Positions 27,632 to 35,642 of a stretch of 64,000 nt of DNA are shown here, in pieces. Each line of letters starts with the position of its first letter. Within the stretch, counting starts at the first letter, position 1. The stretch covers positions 719,887 through 783,886 of the forward strand of contig NGFH01000002.1 of the NCBI GenBank assembly GCA_002215675.1. Reading direction: 5' to 3'. Made by a program: the position numbers and the translations under genes. Source of the stretch: Bacteroidetes bacterium 2013_40CM_41_45 (GTDB lineage Bacteria > Bacteroidota > Bacteroidia > AKYH767-A > 2013-40CM-41-45). The notes below the pieces were generated by a model that was given only the letters and a program-made list of their open reading frames with translations, searched no databases and had not been told where the DNA came from.

Positions 27632-29074
27632 TCATACCCGTGTTGTTTTCCATCCACCTTTCTTAAAAAGCCAGAGGGTGAACAAACCTACAGAAGTTTC
27701 TGAAATAAATACACTCCAGAAAACTCCCGATTGTTGCCAGCCTAATTTAATAGCTAAAAAATAGGAGAGAGGTATCTGGATAAGCCAGAAAAAGACAAGG
27801 TTTATTTTGGTTGGCGTTTTTGTATCTCCCGAGCCATTGAATGCCTGCACCGATACCATCCACCATCCATATACAAAGTACGAATATGAAAGTATCCGTA
27901 TCCATTCCGAACCGATCGCTATTACTCTTTCATCATCAGTGAAAATTCTTATCAGCGATTCGTTGCAGAAAAAATACACGATAGAAACTGCAATTAAAAA
28001 TATCATGTTTATAACGCCTGTTTTCCACACAGAAGCTTCAGCCCGTTCAGGATTTCCGGCGCCAAGATTTTGTCCAACCAGAGTTGCCGCAGCATTAGAC
28101 AATCCCCACGCCGGCATAAGTGTAAACATCATGAGACGCACTACAATGGTTGCACCTGCAACTGCTTCGCTGCCCACATTGGCGAGTATGCGCATAAGGA
28201 AAATCCATGACGTCATGGACACAATCATTTGCCCGACACCACCCAATGAAGTGCGAATAATGCTGACCATGATTTTTGCATTCCAATACACTTGAGAAAA
28301 AGCAGCACGGATATGTTTTCCTCCTTTGAAAAGTGTCCACAGTTGAATCACCACACCGGTGCCGCGCCCGATAGTAGTAGCAACGGAAGAACCCTCTATT
28401 CCTAATGCTGGAATAGGCCCCCAACCGAAAATAAGAAGCGGGCATAGAACAATATTGATTGCATTGGCAATCCAAAGCACGCGCATAGCGATGGCGGCAT
28501 CGCCGGCACCTCGAAATATGGCGTTGATTACAAACAGTAAAACAATGACGACATTTCCCCCAAGCATCCATCGCGTAAAACGATAACCATGTTCGATGCT
28601 CCAGGCATCAGCGCCCATTATGGTGAGCAAATTTTTAGAAAAGAATATTCCTGCAATTGAAAATGGAATGGAAATGAGAGCGGCAATAAAAATCGCCTGC
28701 ACCGCTGCTAAGCCTGCTTCTTCTTTTTTCTTTTCGCCAATTCTTCTTGCAATAATTGCAGTAACGGCTGTTCCAAGTCCCATAGCAAGTGAATATAAAA
28801 GGAACATATATGTTTCGGTGAGCCCCACGGTTGCTACCGCAGAGGAGCCCAGCTTGCTCACAAAATAAATATCCGCTATAGCAAAAGTAGATTCCATGAG
28901 TAATTCCAACATCATCGGAACGGCGAGAAGAAAAATTGCTTTCTTCAGACTGATTTGCGTATAGTCAGCTTCTGTGCCGCGTATGGCATCTTTAAGAGCC
29001 TGCCATATTGAACTTGCAGGCGAAGGCGCAACAGATTCTGCAGAAACTATATTTATACTTTTATCTTCCTCCAT
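27632..29074 (-). CDS. MATE-family efflux transporter
   Basis: The 480-residue membrane protein has twelve hydrophobic segments in two related halves. It uses the cation gradient to export cationic drugs and metabolites. Family blocks include VPMMLELLMESTFAIADIYFVSKLG, GLTETYMFLLYSLAMGLGTA and VGQNLGAGNPERAEASVWKT. A cytosolic N-terminal extension of about 45 residues precedes the first helix. The substrate is unknown. It is first in a short leftward unit with the DUF1801 and small membrane-protein genes. Confidence 0.92.
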   Translation of the reverse strand: MEEDKSINIVSAESVAPSPASSIWQALKDAIRGTEADYTQISLKKAIFLLAVPMMLELLMESTFAIADIYFVSKLGSSAVATVGLTETYMFLLYSLAMGLGTAVTAIIARRIGEKKKEEAGLAAVQAIFIAALISIPFSIAGIFFSKNLLTIMGADAWSIEHGYRFTRWMLGGNVVIVLLFVINAIFRGAGDAAIAMRVLWIANAINIVLCPLLIFGWGPIPALGIEGSSVATTIGRGTGVVIQLWTLFKGGKHIRAAFSQVYWNAKIMVSIIRTSLGGVGQMIVSMTSWIFLMRILANVGSEAVAGATIVVRLMMFTLMPAWGLSNAAATLVGQNLGAGNPERAEASVWKTGVINMIFLIAVSIVYFFCNESLIRIFTDDERVIAIGSEWIRILSYSYFVYGWWMVSVQAFNGSGDTKTPTKINLVFFWLIQIPLSYFLAIKLGWQQSGVFWSVFISETSVGLFTLWLFKKGGWKTTRV

Positions 29075-29187
29075 AAATTCAAGCGCAACAAAACCTTATT
29101 TATTTTTTTTTGAACGAGAGGCAAATCTACGACTCGCCCAGGAACAATTAACGGAACGAAAATCCTTAATGCAGAAATAGCAATAAT

Positions 29188-29217
29188 AAAAAAGCCCCGC
29201 TTTAGCAGGGCTTTTTT
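29188..29217 (-). terminator. Rho-independent terminator after the YceI gene
   Basis: The hairpin GCCCcGC-TTTA-GCaGGGC (29194-29211, one internal mismatch) is flanked by A6 and T6, so it can work on both strands. It lies 15 bp after the YceI stop on the minus strand. Confidence 0.88.
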
Positions 29218-29231
29218 GTTTTACGATTTCA

Positions 29232-29780
29232 TTACGGTTGTTTTGCTAACTGCACTTCACAGCTAATCCAGACTTCCTCGCTTACCAGAATGCCTCCTGT
29301 TTCCAAGGGGGCATTCCAGTTCAATCCCCAGTCTTTGCGGTTGATTTTTCCGGTGATGCTGAAAACCGCTTTATGATTTCCCCACGGGTCTTTCATCACT
29401 CCGCTGAATTCCACATCCAACACCACGCGTTTTGTAATTCCTTTAATCGTAAGGTCTCCATGCACTTTGTAATGACCGGCATGGTCGAGATTCTCATACG
29501 TGTTGCCCGTGAAATTTATCTCTTTGAAATTTTCAACATCAAAGAAATCTGCGCTCCTCAGGTGATTATCTCTTTTTTCATCACCGGTATCAACGGATGC
29601 AGGATTCAGCCAGAAGTCGATTTCAGAACTCATGAAATCTTCTTCGGTGGTGTAAATGCTTGCGTTAAACTCTTTAAAAACTCCCCTCACGTTTGCAATC
29701 ATAAGGTGTTTCACTTTAAAGCCAACCTGGCTATGCATCGGGTCAATGACCCATTTTGTTTTTACTAATTGTGTTTCCAT
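29232..29780 (-). CDS. YceI-family protein
   Basis: The 182-residue protein has the lipocalin-like YceI fold that binds polyisoprenoid or other hydrophobic ligands. It begins KTKWVIDPMHSQVGFKVKHLMIANVRGVF, the standard YceI opening. Later it has VDTGDEKRDNHLRSADFFDVENFKEINF and the GDLTIKGITKRVVLDVEF strand pair. There is no signal peptide, so this copy is probably cytosolic, unlike many homologues. It follows the pirin gene by 12 bp, and the two appear to form one stress-responsive unit ended by the terminator just downstream. Confidence 0.92.
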   Translation of the reverse strand: METQLVKTKWVIDPMHSQVGFKVKHLMIANVRGVFKEFNASIYTTEEDFMSSEIDFWLNPASVDTGDEKRDNHLRSADFFDVENFKEINFTGNTYENLDHAGHYKVHGDLTIKGITKRVVLDVEFSGVMKDPWGNHKAVFSITGKINRKDWGLNWNAPLETGGILVSEEVWISCEVQLAKQP

Positions 29781-29792
29781 TTTTTTTGTTTT

Positions 29793-30716
29793 TTAATTGT
29801 AAATAATCTGACCGTATTTGCCCGCATGAAAATCCCTGTAGGCCTGGGCAATTTCGTGTTCACTGTTCATCACAAACGGACCTTGCGCAACAATCGGTTC
29901 CGTATATGTTTCACCTCCAAACAGGATAATGTCAACTGCATCTTTGGAATTGTTGCTCATTACAATTACTCCGCCATTCCTGTCGAACTCAATGAATTCT
30001 CCTTTGCGATATTCTTCGTCATTGATGACGACATTGTGCAAGGGAAGGAAGGCAGCGTATTCCAACCCGCGTTCTGTTGTGATTGAAAATTGTTTTCCAG
30101 CTTCCAGGTGAATGTGATATAAAAATTGCGTGGAATAATTCGGAATCCGGGAAGCCAGCTTTTCATATTCACCGACAATCACTTTAATCCATCCTCTCTC
30201 ATCACTCAATTTTTGTTGAGGGATTTCATTGGCCTGCACCGGCAGATATTTTGGCGGCTCGGCTTTGTTCTTTGCCGGCAGGTTAATCCAGAATTGCATG
30301 GCGTGCGTAAGCAGGTCGTTGGTTTTAGAATCTACATTCACCGCTTCGTCATGAATAATTCCGTTGCCGGCTTTCATCCATTGCGCTCCGCCTGAATGCA
30401 CCAATGCGCGGTGTCCATAGCTGTCATGGTGGTCGGCTTCACCGTTAAGGATGTACGTCAATGTTGCAATGCCCCTGTGAGGATGCGCACCGGTTCCGTT
30501 CACTTCTTTAAGCGGTTCGCCCGGCGAATGTTTTGCAGGCATCACGTGGTCGAGAAAAACAAACGGCCCCACTGCGTCTGCATACCGGTTCGGTAACATG
30601 CGGTTGATTTTGTATTCACCGATGTCGGCTCTGAAGCCTTGTGTCGAAAAACTGATTTTCTTTTTACTCGCGGTTTCATTTTTTTCTTTTTGGTATTCGT
30701 GAATCTTCGTGTTCAT
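29793..30716 (-). CDS. Pirin-family protein
   Basis: The 307-residue bicupin has the N-terminal metal site GAHPHRGIATLTYILNGEADHHDS followed by MKAGNGIIHDE, which supply the His and Glu ligands. The C-terminal cupin lacks metal ligands, as in other pirins. Bacterial pirins can act as quercetin dioxygenases or as redox-sensing partners. It lies downstream of the Crp/Fnr-like gene with a 151-bp gap that carries a Crp/Fnr-type dyad, so it is a likely target of that regulator. YceI follows in the same unit. Confidence 0.9.
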   Translation of the reverse strand: MNTKIHEYQKEKNETASKKKISFSTQGFRADIGEYKINRMLPNRYADAVGPFVFLDHVMPAKHSPGEPLKEVNGTGAHPHRGIATLTYILNGEADHHDSYGHRALVHSGGAQWMKAGNGIIHDEAVNVDSKTNDLLTHAMQFWINLPAKNKAEPPKYLPVQANEIPQQKLSDERGWIKVIVGEYEKLASRIPNYSTQFLYHIHLEAGKQFSITTERGLEYAAFLPLHNVVINDEEYRKGEFIEFDRNGGVIVMSNNSKDAVDIILFGGETYTEPIVAQGPFVMNSEHEIAQAYRDFHAGKYGQIIYN

Positions 30717-30796
30717 CGTTTTATTTTTTAATCGTTAATCAATAATGTTGTTTAATTTCCTGATGTAAAAATGCATCCGCGGCAGAGGAGAAAACG

Positions 30797-30834
30797 ATGA
30801 TAAATGCCAAAAAAAAACGTTGACAAATGTCAAC
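30797..30834 (-). promoter_or_regulatory. Tandem Crp/Fnr-type dyads upstream of the pirin-yceI unit
   Basis: GTTGACAAATGTCAAC (30819-30834) is a dyad of seven-base arms around AA. Its core TTGAC-N4-GTCAA differs from the FNR consensus TTGAT-N4-ATCAA at one base per arm. A degenerate copy ATGATAAATGCCAA (30797-30810) matches 11 of the 14 core bases, 23 bp away, about two helical turns. Both lie between the Crp/Fnr-like gene and the pirin gene. Confidence 0.6.
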
Positions 30835-30867
30835 GGAATTGAAAGGGAAGAAAAAGTAAAGGAGCCG

Positions 30868-31452
30868 CTATTTTTTCACTGCCTGGTGGCGGATGCGGCT
30901 AAGCGTTTCTTTGGTAATACCGAGATAGGAAGCAATGATATGCTGCGGGAAACGCCTTATAAATTCGGGATATTGTTTTGCAAAATCATCATACCGTTTT
31001 TCAGCCGACAAGCTGATGGAGGCGTTCACTCTTTTCTGCACAGCAATGGAATGCCGTTCGTCCAGCTTTCTCAACATTTCAACGAGGGCAGGAATTTTAT
31101 TTGCTAACTCGTTCATATCTGCATTTGTAATGAGCAAGGCATCGGTGTCTTCCCAGGCATCTATATTATATATGGAAGGTGTGAGCATGAGAAAACTTTC
31201 ACGGTCTACAGCCCACCAGTTCTCAATAGATAAACGAACAATATGCTCAGCGCCTTTATCATCAACACTGTATTGCCGCATGGCGCCCTTAACTATAAAT
31301 GCCCCGTATTTGCATACCTCGCCTGCCTGCAGCAAGTATTGTTTTTTTCTTATCCTCTTAGGAAGAAAAGTATTTTTAATCAACTCTATATCGCCGTCTG
31401 TAAGCGGAACAGCAGAGTGCCTGTTGATATATGAGATGAGAGGGTCGTGCAT
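30868..31452 (-). CDS. Crp/Fnr-family transcriptional regulator
   Basis: The 194-residue protein has an N-terminal cyclic-nucleotide-binding-like barrel (about 20-115; LLQAGEVCKYGAFIVKGAMRQY). A dimer helix and a short C-terminal helix-turn-helix follow (about 150-190; FPQHIIASYLGITKETLSRIRH). The barrel lacks the canonical arginine-containing cAMP pocket motif, as is usual for the Bacteroidota members, so the ligand is unknown. It starts 4 bp after the second pirin gene and ends the dps-led gene string. A dyad fitting this family lies directly downstream, before the other pirin gene. Confidence 0.88.
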   Translation of the reverse strand: MHDPLISYINRHSAVPLTDGDIELIKNTFLPKRIRKKQYLLQAGEVCKYGAFIVKGAMRQYSVDDKGAEHIVRLSIENWWAVDRESFLMLTPSIYNIDAWEDTDALLITNADMNELANKIPALVEMLRKLDERHSIAVQKRVNASISLSAEKRYDDFAKQYPEFIRRFPQHIIASYLGITKETLSRIRHQAVKK

Positions 31453-31456
31453 ACTG

Positions 31457-32173
31457 TTAATTCATCGGCACTTCCATCAGGAGCACTTCTGCATCCTGCG
31501 AATTTGATTTGAGAGAAATCTTATCGGTATTCCAGACCCCTAAGCCATCTCTTTCGTTCAATGCATTTCCGTCAATGGTTACATCGCCCTTAATTACAAA
31601 TGCGTACACACCGTTTCCTTTTTTATGAATGGCGTAATCGGTGGAAAAATTTTTGTCGAGTCTCCCGAGATGAAACCACGCATCCTGGTTAATCCACACA
31701 CCCGGCTCACCTTCATGAGGCGAAACAATTTGCTGCAGCTTATTATGTCGGTCTTTTAAGTCCAGTGTGATTTGTCCGTAACGGGGTTTCACATTTCTCT
31801 TATTGGGGAAGACCCATATCTGCAGAAACTTCACCGGCTTGTCTTTATTCCTGTTGTATTCACTGTGCGTAATTCCCGTGCCCGCGCTCATGGCCTGCAC
31901 ATCCCCGTTTTTTATGACGGCCACATTTCCCATGCTGTCCTTGTGTTCCAGGTCGCCTTCGAGAGGAATGGAAACAATTTCCATGTTATCGTGTGGGTGA
32001 GTACCGAATCCCATGCCTGCCGCAACTTCGTCATCATTTAAAACACGAAGCACACCGAAGTGCGTCCGCTCGGGATTGTGATAATCTGCAAAGCTGAATG
32101 TGTGCCTGCTGTGAAGCCAGCCGTGATTGGCATCACCACGGCTGTTCGCCTTATGAAGAATTGTGTTTGCCAT
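31457..32173 (-). CDS. Pirin-family protein, YhhW-like
   Basis: The 238-residue bicupin begins with a typical segment, HSRHTFSFADYHNPERTHFG. Its metal site is GFGTHPHDNMEIVSIPLEGDLEHKDS, completed by SAGTGITHSEYN. E. coli YhhW, the closest well-known relative, has quercetinase activity in vitro. This copy is shorter than the pirin at 29793-30716 and belongs to a different subfamily. It lies between the GNAT gene (12 bp) and the Crp/Fnr gene (4 bp), within the stress gene string. Confidence 0.9.
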   Translation of the reverse strand: MANTILHKANSRGDANHGWLHSRHTFSFADYHNPERTHFGVLRVLNDDEVAAGMGFGTHPHDNMEIVSIPLEGDLEHKDSMGNVAVIKNGDVQAMSAGTGITHSEYNRNKDKPVKFLQIWVFPNKRNVKPRYGQITLDLKDRHNKLQQIVSPHEGEPGVWINQDAWFHLGRLDKNFSTDYAIHKKGNGVYAFVIKGDVTIDGNALNERDGLGVWNTDKISLKSNSQDAEVLLMEVPMN

Positions 32174-32185
32174 GATAAAATTTGC

Positions 32186-32494
32186 TTAATGACTTATGAT
32201 AAAATGTTTTACATACTGTTTCCACTCAGGGTGTTCCTTGATGTACTTCGCAATGAAAGGACAATAGGGCAATATTTTAAGTTGATGTTCTTTGGCATAA
32301 TTGAGCGCGTAAAGCGCAAGCTTCGTTCCCAAACCTTTTCCCCTGTATTCATCGGGCACTTCGGTATGAAACAACGCTATCATATCATCTCTGAAATTAT
32401 AAGGAATCATTGCAACAGAATCGTTGAAACGAATTTCAAACTGACGCTGCTTTTCATTATTTACAACCTGAACGTCTTGAATATTTTCTATCAT
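32186..32494 (-). CDS. Small GNAT-fold acetyltransferase, YjdJ-like
   Basis: The 102-residue protein matches the short GCN5-related family: strand-rich start, then FHTEVPDEYRGKGLGTKLALYALNYAKEH with the acetyl-CoA loop RGKGLG, then ILPYCPFIAKYIKEHPEW. Its start overlaps the end of the OsmC/[4Fe-4S] gene by 4 bp, so it is translationally coupled. In E. coli a protein of this family (YjdJ) is encoded next to a [4Fe-4S] protein of the type found here in the fused partner (YjdI). The substrate is unknown. Confidence 0.88.
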   Translation of the reverse strand: MIENIQDVQVVNNEKQRQFEIRFNDSVAMIPYNFRDDMIALFHTEVPDEYRGKGLGTKLALYALNYAKEHQLKILPYCPFIAKYIKEHPEWKQYVKHFIISH

Positions 32495-33147
32495 GCCGGT
32501 TTGGGCTTTTCAGAATTGTAATAAAATCTCAAAGCACCGCTTGGACACCTCTTCACCTGTTCATCAATTTTTTCCGGTGAAGCGCCATTCGGGTCAATCC
32601 ATTTTTTTATTCTAGGATTAAAAACTTCCGGTAATTGCGTAAAACACCGGGTAGAATGCTGGCAAAAACCCGGTTTCCACACTACCGTTATTTCATCGTT
32701 GGAATAATTTATTTTTCTTTTAGTATCTTCATCCTTAAAAAGAAAAGTGCGGATTTTTATTTCACCCTGCAGAATTTTTGAAATGGGACAACGCTCTGCA
32801 ATTTCATGTAAGCGGTTTTTCTGTTCTTCGCTCACTTCGCTTGAAAAAATAATGTCCTGGTCAACTATGGTTGTTGCCGTTCCGTCTTTTGTTTCCTGGT
32901 ACATGTTTGTGTTCACGGCAATTTGGGGAACGTTCCAGCCCTTGCGGTCAATGTACATCCGCAACGTGATTAAAGTGCAGGACGTAAGCGATGAAAGCAA
33001 AAGAGTATCAGGGTCAGGGCCTGCATCTTTTCCTCCTGATGTTACCGGCTCATCCGAAATAAATTTTCCGTTACGCCATTCAATGGTGCACTGGTATTTC
33101 TCGTTGCCGATTATTCCGTGAACCGGTTTTTCAAATTTATATTGCAT
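32491..33147 (-). CDS. OsmC-like domain fused to a divergent [4Fe-4S] domain
   Basis: The 218-residue protein has two parts. Residues 1-135 are an OsmC/Ohr-like peroxide-reductase fold (PDTLLLSSLTSCTLITLRMYIDRKGW, with the reactive Cys in SC, and a second Cys in ERCPISKIL). Residues 145-218 are the Fer4_19 type mono-cluster domain (VVWKPGFCQHSTRCFTQLP ... VKRCPSGALRFY), with three Cys visible near 157, 163 and 200. The usual forms are separate proteins. The fusion next to a GNAT and Dps suggests a role in oxidative or electrophile stress. The electron partner is unknown. Confidence 0.85.
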   Translation of the reverse strand: MQYKFEKPVHGIIGNEKYQCTIEWRNGKFISDEPVTSGGKDAGPDPDTLLLSSLTSCTLITLRMYIDRKGWNVPQIAVNTNMYQETKDGTATTIVDQDIIFSSEVSEEQKNRLHEIAERCPISKILQGEIKIRTFLFKDEDTKRKINYSNDEITVVWKPGFCQHSTRCFTQLPEVFNPRIKKWIDPNGASPEKIDEQVKRCPSGALRFYYNSEKPKPA

Positions 33148-33165
33148 ATCGAAACATTACTTTTC

Positions 33166-33636
33166 TCACAAATGCGAACGGAGGAACCATGCCATCTTTT
33201 CATGCTCCTCCATCAGCCCCGTGATAAAATCGCTTGTGCCCAGGTCCTGGAACTTATCAGCAAAAGAATTTATGTTTTCCCGAAGTTTGATAATGATGCT
33301 TTCGTGGTCAGCCACAAGCTCTTTGATAAAACCTTTGCTGTCATTTTTTTCGCGACTCGCTTCTGTGAGTGAGGTTAGTTCGAGAAATGATTGCAACGTA
33401 GCAGGCGTATAATGTCCCAGCATGCGGATGCGTTCGGCTACCTGGTCAATAAATTCATCCAGTTGCTCATACTGGCTTTCAAAAAATTTATGTTTATCAT
33501 AAAAATCTATATCCTCTACATTCCAGTGTGCGTTTCTTGTTTTAGTGTAAAGCACGTATTCGTCTGCAAGGATTTTAGACAATTCATCTGCAACAGCCTG
33601 TCGGTTGCTGTCTTTTATTCCAATGTTTGCTTTCAT
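33166..33636 (-). CDS. dps: Dps-family ferritin-like DNA protection protein
   Basis: From MKANIGIKDSNRQAVADELS the product has 156 residues, the normal Dps length. An ATG at 33780 would add an unrelated leader and overlap a promoter box. The ferroxidase site is visible as NAHWNVEDIDFYDKHKFFESQYEQLDEFIDQVAERI. This has the His and Asp/Glu ligands that sit at the dimer interface. Dps stores iron by oxidising it with peroxide and may bind DNA. It is the first gene of a leftward string with OsmC/[4Fe-4S], GNAT, pirin and Crp/Fnr genes. Confidence 0.93.
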   Translation of the reverse strand: MKANIGIKDSNRQAVADELSKILADEYVLYTKTRNAHWNVEDIDFYDKHKFFESQYEQLDEFIDQVAERIRMLGHYTPATLQSFLELTSLTEASREKNDSKGFIKELVADHESIIIKLRENINSFADKFQDLGTSDFITGLMEEHEKMAWFLRSHL

Positions 33637-33664
33637 TTTTATTTTATGTTTTGAATTAATATAA

Positions 33665-33672
33665 CAAATGTA
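33665..33672 (-). promoter_or_regulatory. -7 promoter box TACATTTG for dps
   Basis: On the minus strand TACATTTG matches TAnnTTTG and lies 28 bases before the dps start codon. It overlaps a sequence resembling the Crp/Fnr dyad downstream, but the -7 reading explains it better. No TTG is found at the usual -33 distance. Confidence 0.55.
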
Positions 33673-33751
33673 AACAGAAAGGATGTTAAATGCTATGATG
33701 GATTTGACTGCAAGTATCTTAAAATGTTTTCTCCGGCCATCGCTACCCTCT

Positions 33752-33808
33752 GCCTCCCTAAAGGGAGGACTCCTTCCCACACTTTGGAGCGCGGATTCCC
33801 CTTTAGGG
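33752..33808. repeat. REP-like palindromic intergenic element
   Basis: CCTCCCT (33752-33758) and AGGGAGG (33761-33767) form a hairpin, followed by CCCC-TTTA-GGGG (33797-33808). A similar palindrome, CCTTCTCC with GGAGAAGG, occurs at 37583-37601. Such elements recur in Bacteroidota intergenic DNA. The 227-bp gap they fill between dps and the MBL gene holds no gene I can support. Confidence 0.55.
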
Positions 33809-33863
33809 GTAAGGGGTCAGCGAAGGATATAAATAAACTAAAAAACATCTTTAAGATAAGTTC

Positions 33864-34904
33864 TCATTTTACTTTTTCCCACCAGTTCAAAGCCTGAACC
33901 GGGTTCTCCAAATCCATTTTCTCACCTATCATGGGATGAATCAAAGAAACATTTTTTTTCAGGGCTTCTGCGGTCACTCTTTTAATGGGTTCATCCCAGT
34001 CATGCAATGACAGGGAGAATTTTCCCCAATGCACCGGCATTATTTTTTTTGCTTTCAAATCAATTCCCGCTTGCACAGTTTCTTCAGGCATCATATGTAT
34101 ATACTTCCAATAGGCATTGTATTGACCGCACTCTAAAATGGCGAGGTCAAAAGGGCCATGTTTGTTGCCAATGTCTGCAAAATGAGTGTCGTAGCCGCTG
34201 TCACCGCCTAAAAATATTTTCCTGGACGGAGTTTGTAAAACAAGTGACAGCCAGATAGATTTATTTCTATTAAATGTGCGTCCTGAAAAATGTCTTGCAG
34301 GTGTGGTGTGTGCAATGAAGCCATCGTTTAAAATTATTTTTTCATTCCAGTCTTTCTCTGTAATTATGTTTTTATCGAAACCCCAATATTCCAAGTGCTC
34401 TGCTGTGCCAAGGCCTGTGATTATTTGCTTAACCTTCGGCTTAAGTTTAACAACCGTTTTATAATCCAGGTGGTCCCAATGGTCATGTGTTATAATGAGA
34501 TAATCTATGTCAGGGATGTCATCAGTTGTATATACATCGCTGCCGGGAAAACTTTTTGCAGTGAATGAAAAAGGAGAAGCAGCGCCACTGAAAACCGGGT
34601 CTACAAGTATTTTTTTTCCGTCAACCTGCAGGTAGTAAGAGGAATGACCGAACCAAACCAGGCAATTCTTATCTCTGCGTAAATTCAACAGGTTTGTTTT
34701 TGTGGAAGGTAAAACATCCGGTGGCCTGCTGTTTTTACTTTTCCCGAAAAAAAATTTCCTCATGACCGTAAACAAATTCGCCCCGTCCACAAGCTGCGGT
34801 GTAAAGCTCAGGTTCCGGAATTTCCCGTCTTTGTAATTAGGTGAGCTTTGAATGCGTTTTAATCTTTCACCCGAAGGAAGTTTTCCGAATCTTAATGGAA
34901 GCAT
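33864..34904 (-). CDS. MBL-fold metallo-hydrolase, NAPE-PLD/UlaG-like
   Basis: The 346-residue protein has the metallo-beta-lactamase zinc motif ITHDHWDHLD (about 136-145), preceded by CLVWFGHSSYYLQVDGKKILVDPVF. Later come FLGGDSGYDTHF (with the bridging Asp) and PVHWGKF with a final His. This layout belongs to the N-acyl-phosphatidylethanolamine phospholipase D-like subgroup. Substrates in bacteria are mostly unknown. There is no signal peptide. It is 34 bp downstream of the flavin reductase gene on the same strand. Confidence 0.88.
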   Translation of the reverse strand: MLPLRFGKLPSGERLKRIQSSPNYKDGKFRNLSFTPQLVDGANLFTVMRKFFFGKSKNSRPPDVLPSTKTNLLNLRRDKNCLVWFGHSSYYLQVDGKKILVDPVFSGAASPFSFTAKSFPGSDVYTTDDIPDIDYLIITHDHWDHLDYKTVVKLKPKVKQIITGLGTAEHLEYWGFDKNIITEKDWNEKIILNDGFIAHTTPARHFSGRTFNRNKSIWLSLVLQTPSRKIFLGGDSGYDTHFADIGNKHGPFDLAILECGQYNAYWKYIHMMPEETVQAGIDLKAKKIMPVHWGKFSLSLHDWDEPIKRVTAEALKKNVSLIHPMIGEKMDLENPVQALNWWEKVK

Positions 34905-34938
34905 AAAAAAATAAAAAATACTACGCGGAGTTTATTAC

Positions 34939-35601
34939 CTATTCCACCCGCTCTGTGACGGGGTCGGGTTTCTCTCCCAAAAATTCCACCCATGCTTTTT
35001 TAATGCACGGATAATTCTTTGCCGCTTCAACCAAGCTCATGAAAGCAACAATGTTATCCTCAAACCGCTTTGTAAGGATGGGGTTGCTGATGGTTCCTTC
35101 AGGGGTGAAGGCCTGGTGCGCCATTGCCAATGAAAACATATCGGGAAAAACTCTTGAGCCCAAATGCTCCAACGGAACTCTTAGCGACCACAACCCGCGG
35201 TTACCTCCCGCCATGGAAGGCGAAGCGGAAAGTAACAGCGCATGACGTTCATTAAACGGCTGCGGGCGAAATCTTGAGACCCAGTCAATAATGTTCTTGA
35301 TATTTCCCGGCATGGAGCCATTATATTCCGGCGATACAATAATAAAAGCATCGTTTGCCAAAAGGCGTTTGCGGAATTCTTCCGCCCCGGCAGGATGCGA
35401 ACCATCCGGTTCCAGATCCGTATTGAAAGAAGGGCAATCAAATTCGCTCATGTTGGCGAAATCCACTTTGCCGCCATTCTTCTCAATGGCAAGCGCGGCC
35501 AGTTTTGCCAGCCGTGTGTTGAGCGAACCCTTTCGCAGCGATGCTGCAAAAACAAGGATGCGCAAAGGCTCCTGTTTATGTGTTGGTTGATGCGAGTCCA
35601 T
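34939..35601 (-). CDS. NADPH-dependent FMN reductase-like flavoprotein
   Basis: The 220-residue flavodoxin-fold protein has the FMN phosphate loop in ILVFAASLRKGSLNTRLAKL (about 14-33). The active-site region SPEYNGSMPGNIKNIIDWVSR lies at about 98-118. These are standard for NADPH-dependent FMN/azo/chromate reductases. A C-terminal tail of about 25 residues rich in Pro and Glu is not part of the core. It probably reduces quinones or other electrophiles, in keeping with the redox genes around it. Confidence 0.9.
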   Translation of the reverse strand: MDSHQPTHKQEPLRILVFAASLRKGSLNTRLAKLAALAIEKNGGKVDFANMSEFDCPSFNTDLEPDGSHPAGAEEFRKRLLANDAFIIVSPEYNGSMPGNIKNIIDWVSRFRPQPFNERHALLLSASPSMAGGNRGLWSLRVPLEHLGSRVFPDMFSLAMAHQAFTPEGTISNPILTKRFEDNIVAFMSLVEAAKNYPCIKKAWVEFLGEKPDPVTERVE

Positions 35602-35642
35602 TATTTTATTCTGAATAGATTAGTAAATTCAAACTCACATTC

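Noticed and set aside
30935-31507. 190-codon frame opposite the Crp/Fnr gene
   Set aside because: Antisense shadow across two real minus-strand genes.
33660-33675. Third Crp/Fnr-type dyad upstream of dps
   Set aside because: TATAACAAATGTAAAC matches 12 of 16 bases of the dyad near 30819, but it overlaps the -7 box TACATTTG, which explains it more simply.
33637-33780. Upstream extension of dps to 33780
   Set aside because: The extra 48 residues do not resemble any Dps leader and would place the start upstream of the -7 box at 33665.
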